Notes under the pieces: generated by a model
Told to the model about the DNA's origin: nothing
Database searches by the model: none
What the model saw: the letters and a program-made list of their open reading frames with translations, nothing else
Origin: Subtercola frigoramans
Lineage (GTDB): Bacteria; Actinomycetota; Actinomycetes; Actinomycetales; Microbacteriaceae
Length of the DNA: 64,000 bases
Direction of reading: 5' to 3'
Assembly: GCF_016907385.1 (NCBI RefSeq)
Contig: NZ_JAFBBU010000001.1
Coordinates: 620,001-684,000, forward strand
Position numbers and translations under genes: made by a program
Shown: positions 1 to 7,696 of the stretch, piece after piece
Position numbering within the stretch: the stretch's first letter is position 1
Layout of the letters: each line of letters starts with the position of its first letter

Positions 1-128
1 CCGCTCTCGTCGCGGAGCACGACGAACTGCACCTTCTTCTGGTCGCGAACCGTCTCCACCCACCCCGAGACACTGACGGGGCCATCGGCCAGGGCGGGGA
101 GGTCTTTGATGAGTACGCGATCAGTCAC
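1..128 (-). CDS. aspS: aspartate--tRNA ligase, N-terminal fragment
   Basis: Only the first 42 codons are in the window; the gene runs off the left edge. The peptide opens with a GTG start and reads MTDRVLIKDLPALADG, followed by VSGWVETVRDQKKVQFVVLR. That is the N-terminal OB-fold anticodon-binding domain of class II aspartyl-tRNA synthetases, which charge tRNA-Asp (and in many actinobacteria tRNA-Asn as well). The assignment rests on this short segment. A TAAGAT box lies eight bases before the GTG, so the transcript may be nearly leaderless. An asparaginyl-tRNA synthetase is a weaker alternative. Confidence 0.75.
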   Translation of the reverse strand, partial: MTDRVLIKDLPALADGPVSVSGWVETVRDQKKVQFVVLRDES

Positions 129-196
129 GAGAGCCAATCTTATCGCGGGAGGTGCTGCGGGCGCCGCGCGGCCAGGGGTGCCGAAGCCAGTCGTGA

Positions 197-328
197 TTAC
201 GGGAGGCGGTTGAAGCGCACCTCGGAGGAGCGGTGGCCGTAGCCGTCGGTGACGGTTTCGATGATCGCGGCGACGATCGCGATGGCGGCGAGAACGCCGA
301 GGAGAGTGAGGGTGATGATGATAGCCAT
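197..328 (-). CDS. 43-aa single-pass membrane peptide
   Basis: A 43-residue peptide begins MAIIITLTLLGVLAAIAIV: about 20 hydrophobic residues form one transmembrane helix, and the polar tail ends in SSEVRFNRLP. An upstream in-frame ATG would add 18 residues, but the internal ATG at 328 is preceded by GAAAGGA at good Shine-Dalgarno spacing, so I chose it. The gene lies between aspS and the divergent histidine phosphatase. No catalytic motif is visible. Short membrane peptides of this kind recur in Microbacteriaceae, and I cannot assign a function. Confidence 0.6.
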   Translation of the reverse strand: MAIIITLTLLGVLAAIAIVAAIIETVTDGYGHRSSEVRFNRLP

Positions 329-472
329 GATGGGGGTAGTTCCTTTCGTGAGTCCATTCCACTCCTGTTGACTGTTCAGCACAATCTAGTTCTTCTTCGC
401 TTTTTGTGAAGCTGAGCTTCATCACTTATGAGTCATTCAGGTGCTGAGCAGCTTGGCTTGTTCTACGCTCCG

Positions 473-478
473 TAGACT
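473..478 (+). promoter_or_regulatory. -10 box of a near-leaderless promoter
   Basis: TAGACT ends seven bases before the GTG start of the histidine phosphatase, and no Shine-Dalgarno is present. This spacing places the transcription start at or next to the start codon. Confidence 0.45.
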
Positions 479-485
479 GTGGGGC

Positions 486-1130
486 GTGGTAGCCAGCCAA
501 ATTCATCTCGTCCGTCACGGCGAGGTCTTCAATCCCGAGCATGTGCTCTATGGGCGACTGCCCGGCTTCGGGCTCTCAGACCTCGGCCGGCAGATCGCAC
601 AGTCGGCAGCCGACGAACTCGCAGAGCGAAACCGTCCGGTCTCCGCCCTCTTCGCTTCGCCGCTGCAGCGCGCACAGGAGTCTGCCGAACCCCTGTCTGC
701 TGCCTTCGGCCTCGAGATCCAGACCGAACCGCGCATCATCGAACCCACCAACAAGTTCGAGGGCATGAGCCCGCAGATGCGCAACGCAGCGCTGCGCCGG
801 CCACAGAACTGGTCCTGGGTCGCGAACCCGTTCAAGCCGAGCTGGGGCGAGCCGTACAAGAGCATCACGAACCGGATGATCGCTGCCCTGCACGATGCGT
901 ACGACTCCGTCGATTCGGGCGACGTCGTCATGGTGAGCCACCAGCTGCCGATCTGGGCGACCCACCTCGAGATCACCGGGCAACGACTGTGGCACGACCC
1001 TCGCAGGAGGCGCTGCAACCTGTCGAGCATCACCTCGTTCGAGCGCGTCGGCGGCATCTTTCTCGAAGTCGGCTACGAAGACCCCGCGGCAGACCTCCTG
1101 GCGCTGGCCACCGACGACGGGGCGGTGTGA
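486..1130 (+). CDS. histidine phosphatase (phosphoglycerate mutase-like)
   Basis: The 214-aa product starts MVASQIHLVRHGEVFNPEHV. LVRHGE is the RHG signature holding the phospho-accepting histidine of the histidine phosphatase superfamily; SPLQRAQESAEP supplies the second arginine block and VVMVSHQLPI the distal catalytic histidine. Substrates in this family range from phosphoglycerate to small phosphometabolites and cannot be read here. An earlier GTG at 441 would add 15 residues that do not fit the family, so I take GTG 486, which also has a -10 box just upstream. The gene leads the cytochrome c maturation genes, with only eight bases before the next start, so it probably shares their transcript. 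Confidence 0.8.
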   Translation: MVASQIHLVRHGEVFNPEHVLYGRLPGFGLSDLGRQIAQSAADELAERNRPVSALFASPLQRAQESAEPLSAAFGLEIQTEPRIIEPTNKFEGMSPQMRNAALRRPQNWSWVANPFKPSWGEPYKSITNRMIAALHDAYDSVDSGDVVMVSHQLPIWATHLEITGQRLWHDPRRRRCNLSSITSFERVGGIFLEVGYEDPAADLLALATDDGAV

Positions 1131-1138
1131 CACCGGGC

Positions 1139-1768
1139 ATGCCTGACTCACTCTTTACCCGAATCCTGTCGGCGCGCACCTCGCGTCGCCTGCGTGCGTT
1201 CGGCGCTGCACTGGCATTGGCTGGGCTGCTCGCCGGCTGCTCGAGCGACACCTGGGCCAAGCAATACGCGGCCGGCGACTCGAAGCAGTACATCGCCGGC
1301 GACGGCACCGTGACCGAGATTGCCGCAGAGAACCGTGGCACTCCCGTCAGCTTCACGGCCACCACGGAATCCGGAACGTCCGTAGGCTCCTCGCAGTACC
1401 TGGGCCAGGTGCTCGTTCTGAACTTCTGGTACGCCGGGTGCGCGCCCTGCCGGGCCGAAGCACCCGCTCTGCAGACCCTCAGCGCGAAATACGCCGACAA
1501 GGGAGCGAGCTTTCTCGGTGTGAACGTGCGCGACCAGGCCGACACCGCCCTCTCGTTCGAGAAGTCGTTCGGCATCACCTATCCGTCGGTCATCGACACC
1601 GACGGGGGTGTGCAGCTGGCCCTCGCAGGGCTTGTCGCGCCCAACGCCGTGCCGACGACACTCGTGATCGACAAGCAGGGCCGGGTCGCCGCACGGATTC
1701 TGGGCCAGACCACCGAGCCGAGCATCCTCGACACCCTCATCAGCGGCGCTGTCGCTGAAACGAACTGA
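1139..1768 (+). CDS. ResA/TlpA-like thiol-disulfide lipoprotein
   Basis: The 209-aa protein has an N-terminal hydrophobic segment ending in a lipobox (LAGLLAGC, then SSD), so it should be a lipid-anchored extracytoplasmic protein. The C-terminal two thirds is a thioredoxin fold with active site WYAGCAPCRAEAP (CAPC) and a cis-proline segment NAVPTTLVID. In System II cytochrome c biogenesis this protein reduces the disulfide of the apocytochrome CXXCH motif before haem attachment, taking electrons from CcdA, which follows directly. The ATG at 1139 is preferred; a GTG at 1127 overlapping the previous stop would add four residues. The gene sits between the phosphatase and ccdA in a tight operon. 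Confidence 0.88.
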   Translation: MPDSLFTRILSARTSRRLRAFGAALALAGLLAGCSSDTWAKQYAAGDSKQYIAGDGTVTEIAAENRGTPVSFTATTESGTSVGSSQYLGQVLVLNFWYAGCAPCRAEAPALQTLSAKYADKGASFLGVNVRDQADTALSFEKSFGITYPSVIDTDGGVQLALAGLVAPNAVPTTLVIDKQGRVAARILGQTTEPSILDTLISGAVAETN

Positions 1769-1773
1769 CAACC

Positions 1774-2517
1774 GTGGTGAACCCGTTCGCCGACGCCGTG
1801 CTCAACGGCCAGCTCCTCGTTGCGATTCCCATCGCCATGCTGGCCGGGCTGGTCTCGTTTGCTTCGCCGTGCGTGCTGCCGCTCGTTCCGGGCTACCTGG
1901 CGTACGTCGGCGGCCTGAGTGAGCCGGGGGAGCGTTCGAATCGCCGCAGGGTGCTTCTGGGCATCAGCCTCTTCGTTCTCGGCTTCTCCCTGGTCTTCGT
2001 GGCGGCATCGACGCTGTTCGGAGCGCTCGGCGTGTGGCTGCTGGTCTGGGGCGACGTCATCACCCGGGTGCTTGGTGTCATCGTGATTCTGCTCGGACTG
2101 GTGTTCATCGGGCAGTTCAGCTTCATGCAGCGCACCTTCAAACCCTCATGGCGACCGGCGACGGGGCTGGCTGGTGCCCCCATTCTCGGCATCGTGTTCG
2201 GGTTGGGCTGGACCCCGTGCATCGGCCCGACACTCGGTGCAATCCAGGCGCTCAGCCTCAGCGGCGGCTCTGCGTGGAGCGGCGCCCTCCTGGGGCTGTT
2301 CTACTGCCTGGGTCTCGGCATTCCCTTCCTCCTGGTGGCGCTCGGGCTCAACTGGGTCACGCACTCCATTGCATTCCTGAAGCGGCATATTCGTTTCATC
2401 AACATTCTCGGGGGAGCAGGGCTCGTCGTGATCGGTGTTCTCATGGTCAGCGGTCTCTGGACCGCCTGGACCTACCAGCTGCAGGCGGTGATCACAGGTT
2501 TTGTCCCGGCCATCTGA
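1774..2517 (+). CDS. ccdA: cytochrome c biogenesis protein CcdA
   Basis: A 247-aa polytopic membrane protein with about six helices. SFASPCVLPLVPGYLAYVGG in helix 1 and FGLGWTPCIGPTLGAI in helix 4 carry the two conserved cysteines of the CcdA/DsbD transmembrane domain. It moves reducing power from cytoplasmic thioredoxin across the membrane to the ResA-like lipoprotein encoded just upstream. Length and motif order match full-size CcdA. Two adjacent GTG codons (1774, 1777) can serve as start. The 3' end overlaps resB by 17 bases, which indicates translational coupling. Confidence 0.92.
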   Translation: MVNPFADAVLNGQLLVAIPIAMLAGLVSFASPCVLPLVPGYLAYVGGLSEPGERSNRRRVLLGISLFVLGFSLVFVAASTLFGALGVWLLVWGDVITRVLGVIVILLGLVFIGQFSFMQRTFKPSWRPATGLAGAPILGIVFGLGWTPCIGPTLGAIQALSLSGGSAWSGALLGLFYCLGLGIPFLLVALGLNWVTHSIAFLKRHIRFINILGGAGLVVIGVLMVSGLWTAWTYQLQAVITGFVPAI

Positions 2518-4186
2518 TCACATCGATTCACCCGACCCCTCGGCCGCCGTCTCCGGCCCCGGCGGCGACGACATCGTGCAGCCCAAGCTCGGGCTCGTGG
2601 GGTGGTTGCGCTGGTTCTGGCGGCAGCTCACCAGCATGCGCACAGCGCTCTTCCTCCTGTTGCTGCTGGCGTTCGCAGCTGTTCCCGGTTCGCTCGTACC
2701 CCAGCGCGCCGCCGACCCGAACGGCGTCACCCAGTACTTCGCCGACAACCCCTCGCTTGCGCCGTTCCTCGACAAGCTTCAGGCGTTCGATGTCTACACC
2801 TCGGTGTGGTTCTCGAGCATCTACCTTCTTCTCTTCATCTCCCTCGTCGGCTGCGTCATCCCCCGCGCAAAGCACCACTTCGACGCCCTCCGCGCCAAGC
2901 CCCCGCGCACCCCGCGCAACCTCGCCCGACTGGGCGGATTCCAGCGGCGCGAGCTGCCGGCCGAAGCAGGCACCAGCGCAGTGCAGGCCATCGAGGTCGC
3001 CCGGCGCCAGCTGCGCAAATCGGGGTACCGCGTCGTGGTCTTCGCCGACGCCGGGGCCGACGGCTTCACAGACACCGCCTCCGTCTCGGCCGAGCGCGGC
3101 TACGCCCGTGAGACGGGCAACCTCATCTTCCACGCAGCTCTGGTGGGCATCCTGATGACCGTCGGGGTCGGCGGAGGCTTCGGATTCGCTGGCCAGCGCA
3201 CCCTCGTTGAGGGCGGTGGCACCTTCGTCAACACGCTGAGCGCCTTCGACACCTTCAACCCTGGCCGATTCTTCAGCGAGAACTCGCTCGACCCCTACTC
3301 ATTGAAGCTCGACCAGTTCACCGCCACCTACGAGACCAAGGCCGACGGGGCATTCGGGCAGCCGATCGACTACAACGCCACCGTCACCACGCAGGAGAAG
3401 GGCCAGGCCGCGCAGCAGTCGACCATCAAGGTCAACTCGCCGCTGCGCATCGGCGGCACCGACGTCTACCTGCTCGGCAACGGCTACGCACCGACGATCA
3501 CCGTCAAAGACCCCGCAGGCAATGTGGTGTTCACCGACTCGGTGCCATTCCTGCCGCAGGATGCGAACCTGACCAGCGTCGGTGTGGTGAAGATTCCGGA
3601 TGGCCTGGCCAAGCAGCTCGGCATGATCGGGTTCTTCTACCCCACGCAGGCGACGTCGACCACCGGTGCCTTCTACTCCTCGTATCCCGACGCGCAGTAC
3701 CCCGTTCTCACGCTCAACGTGTACGACGGTGACCTGGGGCTGAACGGCGGCGTGCCGACCTCGGTCTACTCGCTCAACACCGACAAGATGACGCAGCTCA
3801 CCGGCGGCAAGACCGGCGTCAAGTCGATCGAGCTCAAGCCGGGTGACAGCCAGAGCCTGCCCGACGGGCTCGGCACGATCAGCTTCGACGCCGTTCACCG
3901 TTATGCCTCGCTCGACATCCATCACGACCCGACCCAGGGCTGGGTGCTGCTGTTCGCAGCGTCTGCGCTGGGTGGCCTGCTGATCTCGCTGTTCATTCCA
4001 CGCCGCCGTGTCTGGGTGAAGGCGACCGAGCGCAGCGACGGTACCTTGACGCTCGAATACGCAGGGCTTGCACGCGGCGAGGACCCGCGTCTCGTGACCG
4101 CAGTGACCGAGATCGCAGACAGGCATACCAAGACCCTCAGCGACGCCCCAGACGCCGCCATTCCCGCCGACCGAACAAACACTTAG
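2501..4186 (+). CDS. resB: cytochrome c biogenesis protein ResB
   Basis: A 561-aa membrane protein of the ResB/Ccs1 family. Three transmembrane helices lie in the first third (LTSMRTALFLLLLLAFAAVP, the segment around IYLLLFISLVGCVIP, and a helix near LIFHAALVGILMTVG). A large extracytoplasmic domain follows, then a last helix at WVLLFAASALGGLLISLFIP. With CcsB it forms the haem-delivery and cytochrome c synthetase complex. The start appears to be TTG at 2501 inside the end of ccdA; the peptide there (MSRPSDHIDSPDP) is in frame and no later start fits as well. The gene order ResA, CcdA, ResB, CcsB is the classical System II operon. Confidence 0.92.
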   Translation: MSRPSDHIDSPDPSAAVSGPGGDDIVQPKLGLVGWLRWFWRQLTSMRTALFLLLLLAFAAVPGSLVPQRAADPNGVTQYFADNPSLAPFLDKLQAFDVYTSVWFSSIYLLLFISLVGCVIPRAKHHFDALRAKPPRTPRNLARLGGFQRRELPAEAGTSAVQAIEVARRQLRKSGYRVVVFADAGADGFTDTASVSAERGYARETGNLIFHAALVGILMTVGVGGGFGFAGQRTLVEGGGTFVNTLSAFDTFNPGRFFSENSLDPYSLKLDQFTATYETKADGAFGQPIDYNATVTTQEKGQAAQQSTIKVNSPLRIGGTDVYLLGNGYAPTITVKDPAGNVVFTDSVPFLPQDANLTSVGVVKIPDGLAKQLGMIGFFYPTQATSTTGAFYSSYPDAQYPVLTLNVYDGDLGLNGGVPTSVYSLNTDKMTQLTGGKTGVKSIELKPGDSQSLPDGLGTISFDAVHRYASLDIHHDPTQGWVLLFAASALGGLLISLFIPRRRVWVKATERSDGTLTLEYAGLARGEDPRLVTAVTEIADRHTKTLSDAPDAAIPADRTNT

Positions 4187-4189
4187 GCT
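4184..4189 (+). promoter_or_regulatory. -10 box six bases before ccsB start
   Basis: TAGGCT lies six bases before the GTG of ccsB, which suggests an internal leaderless promoter in addition to read-through from resB. Confidence 0.55.
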
Positions 4190-4195
4190 TACACC

Positions 4196-5290
4196 GTGAC
4201 GCTAACTCTCGACGAGTATTCGATCTTCTTCCTGTATGGGGCCATGGTCCTCTACGCAGCTGCGTTCATCGCGTTCGCTCTCGATCTGGCGCGGCGTTCC
4301 GCGCAGGTCTCCAAGGGCAACACGGTCAGCGTCGACGGCACGGTGACGACGCCGGCGCCCGCCCGCGAGACCATCGGTGCGGCAGTGGGCGGCGCCGGTG
4401 CTGGTGGTGCTTCCGCGGCTACCGCGGTTGCAGACACCGCGGCAGCGTCCCAAAAGCCCGGAGGTCGGTTGTTCGGTGGGCGCGGGCCGGATTCTGTGGG
4501 CGTCACCGCGGCCGACGGCGGCACGTCGAAACGCTCGCTGAGCCTGCGCCTCGGCGTCGCGTTCACGCTCATCGGGTTCCTGCTCGAAGTGACGGCCGAC
4601 ATCCTGCGTGGCATTGCCGCCAATCGGGTGCCGTGGGCCAACATGTACGAGTTCTCGATGACCGGCACCGTGCTGATCGTGGGCGTCTTCCTGCTGGTGA
4701 TCACCCGCGTCGACCTGCGCTTTCTCGGTACCTTCGTCACCGGCCTCGTGCTCATCCTGCTCGGCATCTCGACGGTCAACTACTACGTGGTGATCGCACC
4801 GCTGCCGCCGGCGCTCCAGTCGGCGTGGCTCGTCATCCACGTGTTCGTTGCGAGTCTCGGCACCGCATTCTTCGCGCTCGGGTTCGCTCTGTCGGGCATC
4901 CAGTTGCTGCAGTATCGGCGTGAGACCATCACGACCGGGGCGAAGTTCCTGAAGCTCAAGTTCTTGGCGTCGCTGCCTGATTCGGTCAGGCTCGAGAACC
5001 TCGCCTACCGGGTGAACATCGTCGGGTTCGTGTTCTGGACCTTCACGCTCATTGCCGGCGCAGTCTGGGCCGAGCGTGCGTGGGGCCGCTACTGGGGCTG
5101 GGATACCAAAGAGGTCTGGACCTTCATCATCTGGGTCATCTACGCCGGGTACATCCACGCGCGGGCGACCCGAGGCTGGCGCGGATCGCGCTCGGCGGTG
5201 CTTGCGATCATCGGCTTCGGCGCGGTGCTGTTCAACTTCGGCGTCGTGAACGTCTTCTTCCACGGCCTGCACTCGTACTCCGGCCTGTAG
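4196..5290 (+). CDS. ccsB: cytochrome c biogenesis protein CcsB (CcsA-type)
   Basis: A 364-aa haem-handling membrane protein with about eight helices. The tryptophan-rich WWD-type motif is clear: RYWGWDTKEVWTFIIWVIY, preceded by a helix at VFWTFTLIAGAVW, with histidines that ligand haem in VIHVFVASLG and near the C terminus (FFHGLHSYSGL). A low-complexity Ala/Gly cytoplasmic linker (about residues 55-105) separates helix 1 from the rest and is longer than in the usual family. It pairs with ResB to attach haem to apocytochromes c. This is the last gene of the operon; a degenerate REP-like pair follows. Confidence 0.92.
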   Translation: MTLTLDEYSIFFLYGAMVLYAAAFIAFALDLARRSAQVSKGNTVSVDGTVTTPAPARETIGAAVGGAGAGGASAATAVADTAAASQKPGGRLFGGRGPDSVGVTAADGGTSKRSLSLRLGVAFTLIGFLLEVTADILRGIAANRVPWANMYEFSMTGTVLIVGVFLLVITRVDLRFLGTFVTGLVLILLGISTVNYYVVIAPLPPALQSAWLVIHVFVASLGTAFFALGFALSGIQLLQYRRETITTGAKFLKLKFLASLPDSVRLENLAYRVNIVGFVFWTFTLIAGAVWAERAWGRYWGWDTKEVWTFIIWVIYAGYIHARATRGWRGSRSAVLAIIGFGAVLFNFGVVNVFFHGLHSYSGL

Positions 5291-5312
5291 GCCGCCGGCT
5301 CGGGTCCACCCC

Positions 5313-5401
5313 GCCGTTTGAGCAGCACGAATGTGCGTGGCGAAACCAGTTGATCGTGGGGGTGTAGCTACGCCGCGTCTGAAGCGGGTACTCAACCGGC
5401 G
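5313..5401. repeat. degenerate inverted pair of REP-like elements
   Basis: Two weak copies of the window's REP family face each other between ccsB and menC. The first (5313-5350) keeps the TTGAG.AGC and CGAAACC ends; the second (5361-5401) keeps TACGCC and TACTCAACCGGCG. The pair lies between convergent genes, where it could act as a bidirectional terminator. Confidence 0.5.
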
Positions 5402-5425
5402 GCGAGGTGAGGTGAAGCGGGCCCC

Positions 5426-6454
5426 TCAGTCGGCGTGGCGGCCTGTCGACTCGCCGAGGGCCTCGAGCAGGCCGTAGGTGCGCATGAGGCGCTCGCGCCA
5501 CCACACGTCGCGGTCGCGATCCGCGAGGTTGTTCTCGACCAGCGTCTCGTCGAGGGCCGGCCGAACGACCGGGATGGTGCCATCGACCGGCAGCAGGGGC
5601 TCGGCGGTGACATCGGAGGCCAGCAGTGCCGCCGTGGCGAGGCCGCAGTCGTATTCCAGATTCGGAATGCATGCTGCGAGATGGGCGCCCATCGCTATTC
5701 CGATCGACGTGTCGAGGGCCGACGAGACCACGACGGGCAGGCCCGCACGCTCGACGATGTCGAGAGCCGAATGGATACCCCCCAGAGGCTGGGCCTTGAT
5801 GACGAGCAGATCGGCGGCACCCCGGCGGGCCACGTCGAGCGGATCATCCACTTTGCGTACACTCTCGTCGGCGGCGATGGGGATGCCCATGTACTTGACC
5901 CGTTGCCGGATCTCCCAGAGTTCGTCGACCGTGGAGCAGGGCTGTTCGACGTACTCGAGGTCGAATTCGGCCAGGGCGTGGATGGCGTGCTCTGCTTCGT
6001 CGACGTTCCAGCCGCCGTTCGCGTCGAGGCGGATGCGGCCCTCGGTTCCGATGAAGACGCGTGTCGCCCTGACCCTGGCGATGTCGTCGGACAGGGACTG
6101 GCCCCTTTCGGCGACCTTGATCTTCACCGTTCGGCAGCCGGGGTAGCGGGCGAGGTTCTCTTCGACGTCGGATTCCGCGACGGCAGGCAGCGTGGCGTTC
6201 ACCGGGATTCGGTCGCGCAGCAGTGGTGGGGTCTCGCTCCAGCCGAAATCGATCGCCGCGGCCAGCCAGGCCAGGCTCTCGGTGTCGTCGTATTCGACAA
6301 ACGGCGAGAACTCCGTTGCCCCGAGTGGGCCCCTGAGAATGAGTGCCTCACGGGCATCCACACCCCTGAATCGCGTGGTGAGCGGCAGCGACACGACGCT
6401 GGCCAGTTCGAGCAACTCGGTCAGCGTCGGCAGAGGGCGGTTCATGTGGGGCAT
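5426..6454 (-). CDS. menC: o-succinylbenzoate synthase
   Basis: A 342-aa enolase-superfamily enzyme that dehydrates SHCHC to o-succinylbenzoate in menaquinone synthesis. The barrel carries the expected residues: KIKVAE (catalytic Lys), RLDANGGWNVDEA (metal Asp), EFDLEYVEQPC (metal Glu), ADESVRK (metal Asp) and VIKAQPLGGI (second catalytic Lys), in the canonical order. Start choice is uncertain: ATG at 6454 or 6445, neither with a clear Shine-Dalgarno. The gene is convergent with ccsB and divergent from menB, the later gene of the same pathway. Confidence 0.92.
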   Translation of the reverse strand: MPHMNRPLPTLTELLELASVVSLPLTTRFRGVDAREALILRGPLGATEFSPFVEYDDTESLAWLAAAIDFGWSETPPLLRDRIPVNATLPAVAESDVEENLARYPGCRTVKIKVAERGQSLSDDIARVRATRVFIGTEGRIRLDANGGWNVDEAEHAIHALAEFDLEYVEQPCSTVDELWEIRQRVKYMGIPIAADESVRKVDDPLDVARRGAADLLVIKAQPLGGIHSALDIVERAGLPVVVSSALDTSIGIAMGAHLAACIPNLEYDCGLATAALLASDVTAEPLLPVDGTIPVVRPALDETLVENNLADRDRDVWWRERLMRTYGLLEALGESTGRHAD

Positions 6455-6505
6455 GCCCCATTGTCTCGCTGAATGGCCGAGCCGCGCAGCCACCGGGCCG
6501 GGGGA

Positions 6506-6511
6506 TAGGCT
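6506..6511 (+). promoter_or_regulatory. -10 box of leaderless menB promoter
   Basis: TAGGCT is followed by six bases and the ATG of menB, with no ribosome binding site between. Confidence 0.6.
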
Positions 6512-6517
6512 GAACAG

Positions 6518-7435
6518 ATGGTCACCGAACAGCCTTTTGTCTCAGAGATCTTCGATGCTGCTTCGTGGACGATCGCTCCCGGCGCGGAGTCGATGACAGA
6601 CATCACCTACCACCACGACATCGCCGGCCAGGTGGCGCGGATCGCGTTCAACCGGCCCGAGGTGCGCAATGCATTCCGCCCGCACACGGTCGACGAGCTC
6701 TACCGCGCGCTCGACGACGCCCGCCAGAATCCGCGCATCGGAGCTGTTCTGCTCACGGGCAACGGCCCGAGCCCGAAAGACGGCGGCTGGGCGTTCTGCA
6801 GCGGCGGCGACCAGCGGATCCGCGGCCGCGACGGGTACCAGTACGCCGCAGGTGACGGGGCTGGGCTGAACGCAGCATCCACGGGCCGGCTGCACATTCT
6901 CGAGGTGCAGAGACTCATCAGGTTCATGCCGAAGGTCGTCATCGCTGTTGTTCCCGGTTGGGCGGCGGGCGGCGGGCATTCGCTGCACGTCGTGTGCGAC
7001 CTCAGTATCGCCAGCGAGGAGCACGCGAAGTTCAAGCAGACCGATGCCGACGTCGGGTCGTTCGATGCGGGCTATGGCAGTGCCTACTTCGCGCGGCAGA
7101 TCGGCCAGAAGAACGCCCGCGAGGTGTTCTTCCTCGCGCGGGAGTACAGCGCGCAGCGGGCCTACGAGATGGGGGCCGTGAACGCCGTCGTGCCGCACGC
7201 CGAACTCGAGGCGACTGCTCTCGACTGGGCGCGCACCATTCTCACCAAGTCGCCCACGGCCATCCGGATGCTCAAATTCGCCTTCAACGCGGTGGACGAC
7301 GGGCTCGTGGGGCAGCAGGTCTTCGCCGGTGAGGCGACCCGGCTCGCCTACGGTTCCGATGAGGCAGTCGAGGGGCGCGACTCGTTCCTGCAGAAGCGCG
7401 AGCCCGACTGGTCTCCGTTCCCGTACCACTACTGA
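6518..7435 (+). CDS. menB: 1,4-dihydroxy-2-naphthoyl-CoA synthase
   Basis: A 305-aa crotonase-fold enzyme that cyclises o-succinylbenzoyl-CoA to DHNA-CoA. The oxyanion-hole and active-site segments are plain: FCSGGDQRIRGRDGY, VPGWAAGGGHSLHVVCDLS, and TDADVGSFDAGYGSAYFARQ, which carries the MenB-type Asp and Tyr/Ser residues. The C-terminal WSPFPYHY tail is characteristic of MenB and distinguishes it from ordinary enoyl-CoA hydratases. It begins at ATG 6518 with a -10 box six bases upstream. It acts after MenE, encoded next on the same strand beyond two large hairpins. Confidence 0.95.
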   Translation: MVTEQPFVSEIFDAASWTIAPGAESMTDITYHHDIAGQVARIAFNRPEVRNAFRPHTVDELYRALDDARQNPRIGAVLLTGNGPSPKDGGWAFCSGGDQRIRGRDGYQYAAGDGAGLNAASTGRLHILEVQRLIRFMPKVVIAVVPGWAAGGGHSLHVVCDLSIASEEHAKFKQTDADVGSFDAGYGSAYFARQIGQKNAREVFFLAREYSAQRAYEMGAVNAVVPHAELEATALDWARTILTKSPTAIRMLKFAFNAVDDGLVGQQVFAGEATRLAYGSDEAVEGRDSFLQKREPDWSPFPYHY

Positions 7436-7440
7436 CGCCG

Positions 7441-7511
7441 TCCACTCGTTCGTCCACAGGCGCTCTCACGTGCACGCTGCACGTGGCGCCTCGTGTGGAC
7501 GAACGAATGGA
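7441..7511. repeat. 71-base near-perfect hairpin (copy 1)
   Basis: Starting five bases after the menB stop, an 18-base arm (TCCACTCGTTCGTCCACA) pairs with 7494-7511 with one mismatch. The interior continues to pair through GGCGC/GCGCC and CACGTGCA/TGCACGTG around a three-base centre. There is no T-run, so it is not a typical terminator, although it could end menB transcription. Confidence 0.8.
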
Positions 7512-7609
7512 TGCTCTCCGCCCGCGACCGCGCACCGCTGCTGGCGCTGCGAACCCACGCCGGGTGTGCGACCGGAGGTGCCCGCGCATGCGCGACCGCT
7601 GCGGCCCCG

Positions 7610-7678
7610 CAACGGAATAGTCCACGCGCGACGGCGTGTGCAGCGTGCACGTGCCGACCCGTGTGGACTATTCCGTTG
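7610..7678. repeat. 69-base hairpin sharing the core of copy 1 (copy 2)
   Basis: Perfect 16-base arms (CAACGGAATAGTCCAC at 7610-7625 and its complement at 7663-7678) enclose a core, TGTGCAGCGTGCACGTG, that closely resembles the centre of the hairpin at 7441. The outer arms differ apart from the GTCCAC/GTGGAC step. The second arm ends seven bases before the menE -10 box. Confidence 0.8.
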
Positions 7679-7684
7679 AGACCG

Positions 7685-7690
7685 TAGGGT
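7685..7690 (+). promoter_or_regulatory. -10 box of leaderless menE promoter
   Basis: TAGGGT lies six bases before the GTG start of menE, directly after hairpin copy 2. Confidence 0.55.
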
Positions 7691-7696
7691 GGTGAC

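Noticed and set aside
4202..5395. 397-codon open frame on the minus strand
   Set aside because: Antisense to ccsB, which carries the WWD motif; composition is that of a shadow frame.
5435..6472. 345-codon open frame on the plus strand
   Set aside because: Antisense to menC, whose enolase-superfamily residues are all present on the other strand.
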